Source: JBOHWJ01 sp050736615 (GTDB lineage: Bacteria; Desulfobacterota; Binatia; Binatales; Binataceae). Taken from it: a stretch of DNA of 26,676 nt. Each line of letters starts with the position of its first letter. The first letter of the stretch is position 1. A program made the position numbers and the translations under genes. The notes beneath the pieces are model-generated. The model saw only the letters and a program-made list of their open reading frames with translations, had not been told where the DNA came from and did not search any database. Location: contig JBOHWL010000051.1 in the NCBI GenBank assembly GCA_050736615.1, positions 1-26,676 of the forward strand, written 5' to 3'. Below are positions 16,690 to 24,324 of the stretch, piece after piece.

Positions 16690-17442
16690 ATGCCGGCTGA
16701 GGAATCAACGCCCGCTATCGTGTTGCGCGCGCGCGACTATGCCGACGCCGATCGTATCGTCACCCTGCTGACGCGCAATCAGGGCAAGTTAAGCGGCATC
16801 GCCAAGGGCGCCAAGGCCTCGCGCAAGCGCTTTGAACGCAAGCTCGAACCGTTTTCGCAGGTGATGCTATATTTTCGCCGGCGTCCGCATGGCCAACTGG
16901 TGTTTATCACCCGTGCCGAGCGCGGCGATTTGCCACCCGCTCCGCTCGAGGACGATCTCGCCAAAATCGCACTGGGCAGCTACATGCTCGAGCTGGCAGA
17001 GGCGCTCACCTCCGAAGCGGCTGAAGCCGCCGCCGCGTACGAGGCGCTGACTGGCGCAATTGCCGCGATGAGCGCGGCGATTGCGAGCAATGCCCTGCGG
17101 CAGGCCTACGAACTGCGCATGCTGAGCGCTACTGGTTTCGGCCTGGAGTTCGCGCACTGCCGTGCTTGTGCCGCCCCGGTGGGCGCGGACGGCGCCAGTG
17201 CCTATTTCGTTGCGTCGCGTGGCGGCGTGATTTGCCAGCGCTGCCGTCCAGCCGCTGAAGGTGGCGTCAGGCTGGGCGCGGCCGGGGCCGCCGCACTGGC
17301 GCAACTGGCACACTCGCCCCTGGGCTCCGCTGCCACATTGCCGTGTGCCGGCGAGGACGGACGTCTTGCGATCGCGCGGTATCTCGCGACGATTCTCGAT
17401 CGTAAGCTACGCTCACTCGATTTCCTCAATTCCATCCTGTGA
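16690..17442 (+). CDS. recO: DNA repair protein RecO
   Basis: The 250-residue protein has the RecO layout. The N-terminal OB-fold has TPAIVLRARDYADADRIVTLLTRNQGKLSGIAKGA, with the conserved E/D-R-I-V-T-L-L-T-R pattern and a basic KASRKRFERKLEP segment. A helical domain follows. A zinc site of four cysteines lies at 157, 160, 182 and 185 (CRAC...CQRC), near the usual ARRHIxxxL-type end, here AIARYLATILDRKLRSLDFL. RecO works with RecR to load RecA on SSB-coated single-stranded DNA in gap repair. It starts 14 bases after the MoxR-type gene, so the two probably share a transcript. Confidence 0.94.
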   Translation: MPAEESTPAIVLRARDYADADRIVTLLTRNQGKLSGIAKGAKASRKRFERKLEPFSQVMLYFRRRPHGQLVFITRAERGDLPPAPLEDDLAKIALGSYMLELAEALTSEAAEAAAAYEALTGAIAAMSAAIASNALRQAYELRMLSATGFGLEFAHCRACAAPVGADGASAYFVASRGGVICQRCRPAAEGGVRLGAAGAAALAQLAHSPLGSAATLPCAGEDGRLAIARYLATILDRKLRSLDFLNSIL

Positions 17443-17605
17443 TTTGTCATACACGTTGAGCCGCAGACGCTGAATTTATCCGAGTCGGGCGATTGGCCAG
17501 GGCGCAGTAAACGTCTTGATAGCTGGCATGACAATTGATCTAAACTGCTCGCGGCGGTTTTGGATGTTGCGGTATGAGGATCTGCTGGAGGGGGTCTTGT
17601 TTGGA
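17443..17605. other. Short intergenic stretch after recO
   Basis: About 160 bases follow recO. I see no terminator hairpin with a T run. The stretch holds the possible promoter at 17516-17544, and no credible coding frame lies before the small ORF at 17606. Confidence 0.4.
17516..17544 (+). promoter_or_regulatory. Possible sigma-70-type promoter ahead of a small ORF
   Basis: TTGATA at 17516-17521 and TCTAAA at 17539-17544 are separated by exactly 17 bases. The stretch is AT-richer than its surroundings. It would drive the 64-residue ORF at 17606. The match is moderate and untested. Confidence 0.35.
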
Positions 17606-17800
17606 ATGGAATTGGTGAAAGTGACGGCGACCAATGAATTCGAATTGGACATGAGCCGGAGAACCGCGCGGCGCCGCAATCGATGGACCCGACGAATCGT
17701 TTGCTCAGCATTAGCTTTGTTGGGCGGTGTCGAGCATTACGACACGCCGCGCCGTTCAATCGACCGTCAATTGCAACAGGATTGGCCGGCATCCGAATAA
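17606..17800 (+). CDS. Small hypothetical protein of 64 residues
   Basis: The ATG at 17606 has the Shine-Dalgarno GGAGGGGG at 17587-17594, 11 bases upstream, and a possible promoter lies another 60 bases before it. The product starts MELVKVTATNEFELDMS, continues with a very basic stretch (RRTARRRNRWTRR), then a short hydrophobic run (IVCSALALLGG), then a polar tail. I recognise no family. The ribosome site is the main argument for it; an overlapping frame on the other strand and the lack of homology memory argue for caution. Confidence 0.3.
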   Translation: MELVKVTATNEFELDMSRRTARRRNRWTRRIVCSALALLGGVEHYDTPRRSIDRQLQQDWPASE

Positions 17801-17904
17801 AGGACGCACCCTCAGGCGGGCGCACGGCAAAGCGTGGGCGCGATAATTGCGCTCCCTGATGTTCCGCGAAGCGATCGCAAATGGGGCATGAGAGCGGCGG
17901 TTTG

Positions 17905-18759
17905 TCACTCCCGGCGTGGCAAAATGACGACTTCGCTCTGACGTATTGCAGGATCCAGGCGCATCAGGTAAGCGGGTAATCCGTTGCCGTCAATCGCGAC
18001 ATTGGTGCGGCCGTCGCAGCGGCATCGCGCGACCAGTCCGTCGTTGATGCGCACGAAGCGGTTGAGATTGAGCGCGGCCGTATGCGCTTGATCATGGGGC
18101 ACCCACAAATCCACCGCGCCGCGCCCGATCTTCACGCCGGAAATCATGGGCTCTCCCGCCACGGTGGTGTTTACCAGTATCCAATGACGAAAGGCGCTCG
18201 GGCCCATCGCTCGCACGTGCGAATACTGACGCGAGAGCACGGAAATCGCTGGTGAAATCGTGCGACGCGAATGCCGGTTGGGTCGGTTCACCATGTTCCA
18301 GATGCGCCGTGTCCAGTGTTCCGTGAGTTGCGCATCGGCGCCAGGATGGGACTGGTAGTCAATGAGCGCGGTTTCGGCGCGAACGAAGTCACCAGCCCGC
18401 AGCGCCGCGTCCACTTCGCTGGCGTCGTCGGCGCGCTCCTCCGTATCGATGCGGTTAAGGATCGGAGCACTGTGGCTGTCATGATTATACATCGCCGTCG
18501 CGCAGGCCTGATGCTGGCTCGCGAGGTCGTAGGCTGGCGCGCCAATTTCAAATTCCGTCAGGCACAGCCCGTCCAGGACCTTGCGTCTTTGCGATCCGGA
18601 CAGATGGCCCGCCGATTGATCGGCAATCAGCAATTCTTGATGCGCGCCGGCGTATTGATGTGCGGCGATATCACGCTGGGCAGCGTCCAACGCGGCGTTC
18701 GAACAGCCGATCAAGCCGGCCCCAAATAGCACCAGCAGAGCCCGCCCAAACTTAGACAT
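17905..18759 (-). CDS. Lipoprotein of unknown function
   Basis: The 284-residue protein starts at the ATG at 18759 and has the lipoprotein signal MSKFGRALLVLFGAGLIGC with Cys19 as the lipid site. A longer frame to 18813 adds 18 basic residues before the signal and is less likely. Residues 25-150 are helical and Ala/Leu/His-rich with repeated short patterns (LDAAQRDIAAHQYAGAHQEL, VDAALRAGDFVRAETALIDY) that resemble degenerate TPR helices. The second half is probably beta-rich (VKIGRGAVDLWVPHDQ, FVRINDGLVARCRCDG). No catalytic motif was found. It stands alone, converging on the small ORF at 17606 and downstream of a strong hairpin. The role is open; a periplasmic scaffold is one possibility. 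Confidence 0.65.
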   Translation of the reverse strand: MSKFGRALLVLFGAGLIGCSNAALDAAQRDIAAHQYAGAHQELLIADQSAGHLSGSQRRKVLDGLCLTEFEIGAPAYDLASQHQACATAMYNHDSHSAPILNRIDTEERADDASEVDAALRAGDFVRAETALIDYQSHPGADAQLTEHWTRRIWNMVNRPNRHSRRTISPAISVLSRQYSHVRAMGPSAFRHWILVNTTVAGEPMISGVKIGRGAVDLWVPHDQAHTAALNLNRFVRINDGLVARCRCDGRTNVAIDGNGLPAYLMRLDPAIRQSEVVILPRRE

Positions 18760-18920
18760 CGCCCGTGCCACGGGGTCGCGAGACAGGCGTGCGGTTCGGT
18801 CCTGACGATTCATGCTACTGGCGCTGTCCGGTGATAACAGAACTAAATCGCCGAGGCGAGCCCGGTCCGCAATTTAAAACGGTGTCGATTTTTCGCTGAA
18901 TTCGAGCGGACGAAGTGTGG

Positions 18921-19008
18921 CGGACGGCCTCGCGGGGAGGGCAACGTTTCGAATTGCCATCCCCGCGAATAGCTTCAGTATAAAGCCATCGAAAACCCTG
19001 GCCGTCCG
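18921..19008. repeat. Nested inverted repeats downstream of the acetate-transporter-family gene
   Basis: CGGACGGCC at 18921-18929 is perfectly complementary to GGCCGTCCG at 19000-19008. Inside it, 18931-18944 pairs with 18954-18967 over 13 of 14 positions (one G-A mismatch), with a 9-base loop containing TTCGAA. The structure starts 8 bases after the stop of the leftward gene at 19016. Neither strand shows a T run after the stem, so it is not a standard intrinsic terminator. It could be a 3' stabilising structure, a protein-assisted stop or a mobile repeat. Confidence 0.7.
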
Positions 19009-19015
19009 GTTGGTG

Positions 19016-19711
19016 TTATGGACGAATCTCGCCCTCCGGCGTATGCATCGCCTCGCTCCGCTGATGCAGACGACGCAGCCGTTCATACTCGTAGTGCTCG
19101 GAGCGCTCGCGCATCGCCAGCGGCTCGCCCATCGGCATCACCTCTTGCATCGTGGTCGCGTTGTAGACCTCGGCGAAGGAGCCGTAAAACGCGCATAGTC
19201 CGGCGATCAAGGCGAAGATGCCGCCGATCAAGCCGATTATGTCGACACCCGTGAACAGGCTGATGGCGAACAACTCCAGCGCAATAAAGAACGCCGCTAG
19301 CGTCGCGTTGAACGTGGCCGATTCGTTGAACGAGGCGAACCACAGGTAGAGCACCACGAATCCGGTCACCACGAACACCATACCCGTGCTGATGCTGAAC
19401 AGGCCTAGCGCCGGCGCCGCGCCGTGAGCCGGGGTGACAAAGCTCATATGGCTCATGCTGATCCACCCGTAGAACACGCCCACGAATGAGAAGGTGGTGG
19501 CGGCCAGCGCGTCGCCATAAGCGAAGCTCCAGATGCCGGCGAGAAATTCCGCCACCCCGCCAAACATCAGCGCCTGCGCGAAGTAGGGCGCCCACGCTCC
19601 GCGAGTCTCGAAGATCACGGCGAAGCCCACCAGAAATGTGGTTGCTCCGAACGCCGCCAATCCCAAAGGGATCGGCGTGGCGATACCTTTGACTTTCCCT
19701 GGTCTATACAT
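19016..19711 (-). CDS. GPR1/FUN34/YaaH (SatP) family acetate/succinate transporter
   Basis: The 231-residue inner-membrane protein has six hydrophobic spans. The start at 19711 is set by GGAGG at 19717-19721 on the opposite strand, 5 bases before the ATG; the longer frame to 19729 ignores this site. The family N-terminal signature, normally NPAPLGL, appears as TPIPLGLAAFGATTF. The second signature is very clear: FGGVAEFLAGIWSFAYGDALAATTFSFVGVFYGW. The C-terminal tail (about 45 residues) is charged and Glu/Arg-rich, longer than in E. coli SatP. Known members exchange acetate or succinate with protons. It is a single gene flanked by a long gene-free stretch and a hairpin. Confidence 0.9.
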   Translation of the reverse strand: MYRPGKVKGIATPIPLGLAAFGATTFLVGFAVIFETRGAWAPYFAQALMFGGVAEFLAGIWSFAYGDALAATTFSFVGVFYGWISMSHMSFVTPAHGAAPALGLFSISTGMVFVVTGFVVLYLWFASFNESATFNATLAAFFIALELFAISLFTGVDIIGLIGGIFALIAGLCAFYGSFAEVYNATTMQEVMPMGEPLAMRERSEHYEYERLRRLHQRSEAMHTPEGEIRP

Positions 19712-20427
19712 ACTTACCTCCAGGCGCATAGCGCGCCAAAAAAGTCAGCTTGTGATGAAAGAGATGTAAACGCGAACGCGTCAAGGTCGTGACCATCGGG
19801 ATTCGAGGTTGCACAGGATTGGTCGTTGTCGGTAGCTCTATATATTTTGACGAATTCCTACCGCGTGTCTATTCATCGCGCCCGTTATTTTAAGCCGTTC
19901 TTGATTAATCCACCCCGCGCCCGATCGCCCAGCGCAGTATCGCATAGGTTGGCATCTTTTGGCTAAAAGGAAGCACGATTTGAGCGCGAATTAAAGTGAT
20001 TCGACTTAGATCGAGCGGCTTTCGGGCTTCTCACTCGAAATATGATTCATAAGTAAGCATTCCGGCGGTTTATGTCTCATATGGAGACAGGGCCGGCGAC
20101 ACATAACTTTTGCCGTCGCCAGCTTAGCTGCGGAAATCATAGCGGGATGAAACGGTCTTCGATGGCATGGAGTCTGCACCTAGCGCTTTCATTCGCGATT
20201 CAACCAAACGCGCGTGGTGTTGATGACGAAATGTGGATGTTTGTGAATACGGTGCAGCCATCGGCAACGGCGATTAACCCGCGCGCAAATACTATTGCAC
20301 ATCGGCCGGATAGGGAAACGAATAGTCATTTCAGCTATCCGGAAAAATCATCGAAGGGTTTTGTGAATGGCAATTTCGGAAGTCGCGATCGTTTGGAAAT
20401 ATCGAACATTCGACGGGAGGAAAGTGA
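19712..20427. promoter_or_regulatory. 0.7 kb gene-free region between the transporter gene and the Flp pilus cluster
   Basis: This 716-base stretch is visibly richer in A and T than the rest of the window and must carry divergent promoters. A decent plus-strand promoter, TTGACG-17-TATTCA, lies at 19847-19875, about 550 bases before the flp gene. TCGAG (20011-20015) and CTCGA (20034-20038) form a weak inverted repeat. One frame of 119 codons (20072-20431) ends in an ATGA overlap with the flp start, but it has mixed third-position composition and no recognisable product, so I treat it as non-coding. The Shine-Dalgarno GGGAGG at 20415-20420 serves flp. A long leader with a regulatory role is possible. 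Confidence 0.45.
19847..19875 (+). promoter_or_regulatory. Possible sigma-70-type promoter upstream of the Flp cluster
   Basis: TTGACG at 19847-19852 and TATTCA at 19870-19875 with a 17-base spacer lie in an AT-rich part of the gene-free region, on the strand of the pilus genes. If used it would give a leader of about 550 bases before flp. Confidence 0.35.
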
Positions 20428-20631
20428 ATGAACTGGACGGCAAGAGTTTACCTGAGGCTGCGTGAAAAGGCCACGGAAATGATGCGGCGCGATTTGTCGC
20501 AAGGGCAGACTATGACCGAATACGCATTGATTCTGGCCGCGGTCGCGGTCGTCGTCTATGCGACGTACACCACCATGGGCGGGGCGATCACCACCAAGAT
20601 CAGCGCCATCGATACCGCGTTGGGCGCGTGA
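20428..20631 (+). CDS. flp: Flp-type (type IVb) prepilin
   Basis: The 67-residue protein has a 26-residue basic leader, then the Flp processing site G-QTMTEYALILAAVAVVVYATY. Gly26 precedes the cleavage point, the Glu-Tyr pair stands at positions 5-6 of the mature pilin, and a hydrophobic spine follows. Flp pilins are usually 50-80 residues, so the size fits. The mature protein (about 41 residues) would polymerise into adhesive Flp pili. GGGAGG at 20415-20420 ends 7 bases before the ATG. It is followed by tadZ after 41 bases, the standard order for a Tad locus. No prepilin peptidase gene is within the window. Confidence 0.9.
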   Translation: MNWTARVYLRLREKATEMMRRDLSQGQTMTEYALILAAVAVVVYATYTTMGGAITTKISAIDTALGA

Positions 20632-20672
20632 TCTGTATTGGCCAACTCAAAGTGAAGAGTTGAGGAATGTGA

Positions 20673-21893
20673 GTGGCGGGTTTTAGTTCACGACCGTCGG
20701 CGGCGGGCATCGCCTTGCGAATCCAGATCGTGGGCGAAAGCGAGGCGGCGCGGCGGGCGGTGAAGGAGGCGTTGGCGGCGGCGACTGAAGTGCCGCCGCT
20801 CGAGGTGATGGAAGTGACGCCGGCGGACGCGATGGAGCAGACGGCGGCGGCGCCGGACCTGGCGATGGTGGTGTTCGAAGCCAACGAAGCCCCATCGCTG
20901 GGTTATCTGCAGGCGCAGGCGGAACGGGTGCCGCGGCCGTTATTGTGCGGGCTCTTGCCGGAGCCGGTGACGCCGCTGATGCGGCGGGCGTTGCGCGCGG
21001 GCGCGGACGAATTGATGTTCATGCCGTTGGCGGAGGCCGACGTGGTGCGCACGCTGCTCAAAGTGACCGAAACGCGCCATCGGTCGGAGCGGCGCGAGGG
21101 CGGCGCAGGTGTGGTTTTTTCCGTAACGAGTTTGGCCGGCGGCGCCGGCGTCACCACCGTGAGCGGCAATCTGGCGCTGGCGCTGCGCGGTCAGCTCGAC
21201 CAGCGCGTCGGGTTGATTGATTTGGCGTTGCAAAGTGGCGGGCTCGGAATGTTTCTGCGTCTTGATCCGCAGCAATCGATCACGTCGCTGGATGATGCCA
21301 GGCGGCTCGATTCTATCCGGCTCGAAGCGGCCCTGACCAAGCATGGTTCCGGGGTTTATCTGCTGGCGGCGCCCCGCCAGATCGAGGACTCAGAACGGCT
21401 CAACGGCGAGATGGTGGCAACGGTGCTGGCGCTGATGCGCCAGCTCTTTGACTTTGTGGTGGTGGATTGTGGCCGCCATGTGGACGACAAGGTGCTGGCC
21501 GCTTGGGAGCATTCGGACGAGGTGCTGTACGTCCTCGACCAGGCGTTGACGGCCGCGCGCGCGGCGGCGCGCTTCGTCGAGATGTTCCGGCGCTTGAAGC
21601 TGCGTGAGAGCAACCCGCGCCTGGTGCTCAACCGCTATGATTCGCACAGCTCGATTTCGCTCGATCATCTCAATGCGGCCCTGCCCGCTCGCATCTTCGC
21701 GCGCATTCCGCGCGACCGACGCGCGCTCGAACGCGCGCAGATGCGCGGTCAGGAGCTCAAACAAGGCAACTCGGTGATGATGCGCGCGACCGAAGAGCTG
21801 GCACGGCGGCTGGCGCTGAGCCACAAACCGCCGCCGCGGCGCGGCGCGGGTTTGAAAGCCCGGCTGTTGGGCGTTGTGGGCGCGCGTGCCTGA
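20673..21893 (+). CDS. tadZ: TadZ/CpaE-type pilus assembly ATPase-like protein
   Basis: The 406-residue protein has an N-terminal response-regulator-like domain (about 14-135, with MVVFEA at the usual Asp position and RAGADELMFMPL near its end). A ParA/MinD-type domain follows. Its P-loop, SLAGGAGVTT at 153-162, lacks both lysines of the classical KGGxGKT motif, as known for many TadZ/CpaE proteins. Walker A' reads LIDLALQSGGLG and the later strand VVVDCGRHVDD. TadZ localises the Tad machine, usually at a pole. The start is a GTG at 20673 with TGAGGA just upstream; the ATG at 20667 is followed at once by a stop. It lies between flp and tadA, 74 bases from the latter. Confidence 0.88.
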   Translation: MAGFSSRPSAAGIALRIQIVGESEAARRAVKEALAAATEVPPLEVMEVTPADAMEQTAAAPDLAMVVFEANEAPSLGYLQAQAERVPRPLLCGLLPEPVTPLMRRALRAGADELMFMPLAEADVVRTLLKVTETRHRSERREGGAGVVFSVTSLAGGAGVTTVSGNLALALRGQLDQRVGLIDLALQSGGLGMFLRLDPQQSITSLDDARRLDSIRLEAALTKHGSGVYLLAAPRQIEDSERLNGEMVATVLALMRQLFDFVVVDCGRHVDDKVLAAWEHSDEVLYVLDQALTAARAAARFVEMFRRLKLRESNPRLVLNRYDSHSSISLDHLNAALPARIFARIPRDRRALERAQMRGQELKQGNSVMMRATEELARRLALSHKPPPRRGAGLKARLLGVVGARA

Positions 21894-21967
21894 GCGGATT
21901 TGTCTTTTAACCAATAAACCCCGCGCCTTTTACGGACCGACGGCGCGCGGGTGGGAAAGCGCAATCG

Positions 21968-23344
21968 ATGAGACTGGTCGAACGGCTGTCACAGCAAAAA
22001 ATCGGCAATGGCGTCGCACCCGAGTCGGGCGGCTCACTGATTGGCGGCGTGTTCAAGCGTCGCGACGAACTAGCCGAAAATTCGCAGCGGCTCAAAATCA
22101 AAGTGCATAATCGGCTGCTCGAAACGGTGGATATTTCCAAGCTCGACGCACTCGAGCCGTCGATGGTCGCGAGCAAGGTGACTGGCGCGATCAACGACAC
22201 GCTCGACGACGAAGGGCGCCTGTTGACTGATCTTGACCGCGCGCGGCTGGTCAGTGAAATCAAAAACGAATTGCTCGGGCTGGGGCCGCTTGAGCCGCTG
22301 CTGCACGACGACGAAATCACCGACATTCTGGTCAACGGCCATGCGCAGGTCTACGTCGAAAAACGCGGCAAGCTGCAACCGGCCGAAGTCACCTTTCAGG
22401 ATGATCAGCATTTAATGCTGATCATCGACCGCATCGTCTCGCAGGTGGGCCGGCGCGTGGACGAGGCCTCGCCGATGGTGGATGCGCGGCTGCGCGACGG
22501 TTCGCGTATCAACGCGATCATCGCGCCGCTGGCGCTCGATGGTCCAGCGCTGTCCATCCGGCGTTTTGGCAAACGCCGTTACGACATAGAAGCATTGGTC
22601 GAAAAGGCGAGCATCACGCGCGAGATGGTGGATTTTCTGCGGGCGATCGTGAGCGCGCGCCTCAACATTATCGTGTGCGGCGGCACTGGCTCGGGCAAGA
22701 CCACGATGCTCAATTGCCTGTCGGCTTTCGTGCCTGAAAACGAGCGCATCGTTACGATTGAGGATTCCGCCGAATTGATGTTGCAGCAGCCGCACGTGGT
22801 GCGGCTGGAAACGCGGCCAGCCAATCTCGAGGGGAAGGGCGAAATCACGCAGCGCGACCTGGTCAAAAACTGCCTGCGGATGCGTCCCGACCGGATCATT
22901 TTGGGCGAGGTGCGCGGAGCCGAGGTATTCGACATGCTGCAGGCGATGTCGACCGGCCATGACGGCTCGATTGCCACAATTCACGCCAACAGCCCGCGCG
23001 AATCGATCGGCCGGTTGGAAATGATGATGCTGCTCGGCGGCTTCTCGATTCCGCAGCGCGCCATGCGCCAGCAGATTGCGTCGGCCGTCAACATCGTGGT
23101 GCATGTCAGCCGGATGGTCGATGGCACGCGCAAGGTGATGAAGATCTCCGAGATCAGCGGGATGGAAGGCGAAACCATCATGATGCAGGACCTGTTCGAG
23201 TTCACGCGTACCGGGGTTGATGGCGACGGACGTGTGACTGGGCATTTCCGTTCCACCGGCGTACGTTCGTGCTACGCGCAGCAGATCGAGACGGCCGGCT
23301 TTAAGCTTGAACCCGCGCGCATGTCGCGCACAGAACCGCGTTAG
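21968..23344 (+). CDS. tadA: TadA/CpaF-type secretion ATPase
   Basis: The 458-residue protein is a PulE/VirB11-like hexameric ATPase. Its N-terminal domain has the CpaF mark ELLGLGPLEPLLHDDEITDILVNG at 101-124. The motor domain has Walker A GGTGSGKTT (238-246), the Asp box TIEDSAEL (263-270), Walker B RIILGEVRG (309-317) and the His box TGHDGSIATIHANS (329-342). It should power polymerisation of the Flp pilin at the inner membrane with TadB and TadC. The ATG at 21968 follows a short spacer after tadZ. tadB starts 22 bases after the stop. Confidence 0.95.
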   Translation: MRLVERLSQQKIGNGVAPESGGSLIGGVFKRRDELAENSQRLKIKVHNRLLETVDISKLDALEPSMVASKVTGAINDTLDDEGRLLTDLDRARLVSEIKNELLGLGPLEPLLHDDEITDILVNGHAQVYVEKRGKLQPAEVTFQDDQHLMLIIDRIVSQVGRRVDEASPMVDARLRDGSRINAIIAPLALDGPALSIRRFGKRRYDIEALVEKASITREMVDFLRAIVSARLNIIVCGGTGSGKTTMLNCLSAFVPENERIVTIEDSAELMLQQPHVVRLETRPANLEGKGEITQRDLVKNCLRMRPDRIILGEVRGAEVFDMLQAMSTGHDGSIATIHANSPRESIGRLEMMMLLGGFSIPQRAMRQQIASAVNIVVHVSRMVDGTRKVMKISEISGMEGETIMMQDLFEFTRTGVDGDGRVTGHFRSTGVRSCYAQQIETAGFKLEPARMSRTEPR

Positions 23345-23366
23345 CGCGGCGGTATCCGGGAGCGGC

Positions 23367-24323
23367 ATGGATTTCCTCCTCGCCAGCGGCATCTTCGCGC
23401 TCGTGCTCACCATATTTCTGGTGATCTTCAGCGGTGGACGCCGGAGCGGCCACACCTACGAGTTGCTCCAGCAAATCACGCGCGCCTCGGACGAAGCTGA
23501 GACGGCGCTGATGCGCACCGATCGGCGCCCCTCCGCGGACCCCGGCGCCGAGATGCTGGGCTTTATCTACCGGATGCATTTGTTGCGGCGGTTCGAAGAA
23601 AGCATGTGGCAGGCGGGGCTGTACGTGCGGATTTCGGAGATGCTGCTCATCGTGGTCCTGTTGTTCGGCGCGGGTGTGGCGGGCGGCGAGACCTTCGTCG
23701 GCGACCCGGTGCTGGCGTTGGGGGTGGGAGTGGGACTGGCGACGCTGCCGTTTGTGTACGTGCGCATTCGGCGCAAGCGCCGGCTTCGGGCCTTCGCGAT
23801 GCAACTGCCGTTCGCCCTCGATTTGATCAAATCGTCTTTGGAAGCGGGTCATTCGCTGCTGCGGGCGGTGCAGGTGCTGGTGCAGGAATTCAGCGACCCC
23901 ATCAGTGGCGAAGTGCGCACTGTGTTGGAGCAGGCGAGGCTCGGGATGACCCTGCCGCGCGCGTTCGAGGAGATGCTCAAGCGGGTGCCGGAGGACGACC
24001 TCAGGCTGCTGGTGATTGCGGTGAAGGTGCAGAGCGAAGTCGGGAGCAGCCTGGCGCAGATTGTCGGCCGCCTTTCCGAAATTGTGCGGACGCGCCAACG
24101 GCTGCAGGCGCAAATTCGCAGCATGACGGCGCAGTCGCGCATGAGCGGCATGATCGTGGGCCTGTTGCCGATCATCGTACTCGGCGCCTTCAGCGTAGTG
24201 CAGCCGAGCTATGTGGAAATGTTGTTTCACGACCCAAGCGGGATTCTGGCCCTGAAGATCGCGACTGGACTGGATCTCATGGCGTTCCTGACAATTCGGC
24301 GGATTTTGCGGGTCGATTACTGA
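23367..24323 (+). CDS. tadB: TadB-type inner-membrane pilus platform protein (T2SSF domain)
   Basis: The 318-residue protein starts at the ATG at 23367, preceded by GGGAGC, so that it opens with a membrane span (DFLLASGIFALVLTIFLVIF). The frame reaches back to 23307 inside tadA, but that extension is basic and unlikely. A second hydrophobic pair lies around 95-140. The type II secretion F domain follows (LPFALDLIKSSLEAGHSLLRAVQVL, LPRAFEEMLKRVPEDDLRLLVIAVKVQSEVGSSLAQI), and two spans close the protein. It pairs with TadC to form the platform on which TadA acts. Its stop is one base before the tadC start. Confidence 0.93.
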   Translation: MDFLLASGIFALVLTIFLVIFSGGRRSGHTYELLQQITRASDEAETALMRTDRRPSADPGAEMLGFIYRMHLLRRFEESMWQAGLYVRISEMLLIVVLLFGAGVAGGETFVGDPVLALGVGVGLATLPFVYVRIRRKRRLRAFAMQLPFALDLIKSSLEAGHSLLRAVQVLVQEFSDPISGEVRTVLEQARLGMTLPRAFEEMLKRVPEDDLRLLVIAVKVQSEVGSSLAQIVGRLSEIVRTRQRLQAQIRSMTAQSRMSGMIVGLLPIIVLGAFSVVQPSYVEMLFHDPSGILALKIATGLDLMAFLTIRRILRVDY

Positions 24324-24324
24324 G

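Noticed and set aside
17202..17825. 207-codon minus-strand frame overlapping recO
   Set aside because: It overlaps the zinc-finger end of recO, has no ribosome site and reads as low-complexity Ser/Pro/Arg sequence.
19950..19966. Possible sigma-54 promoter (TTGGCATCTTTTGGCTA)
   Set aside because: The GG and GC elements are nine rather than ten bases apart and the flanking bases do not fit the consensus.
20072..20431. 119-codon plus-strand frame ending in an ATGA overlap with flp
   Set aside because: Third-position composition is mixed, unlike the neighbouring genes, no ribosome site is evident and the product resembles nothing known. The overlap may be chance; kept as a point to check.
22412..23455. 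347-codon minus-strand frame opposite tadA
   Set aside because: It is the antisense shadow of a well-supported gene in GC-rich DNA, and its product is a His/Arg-rich low-complexity sequence.
23301..24230. 309-codon minus-strand frame opposite tadB
   Set aside because: The His/Gln/Arg-rich product is typical of a chance frame opposite a GC-rich gene, and tadB on the other strand is clear.
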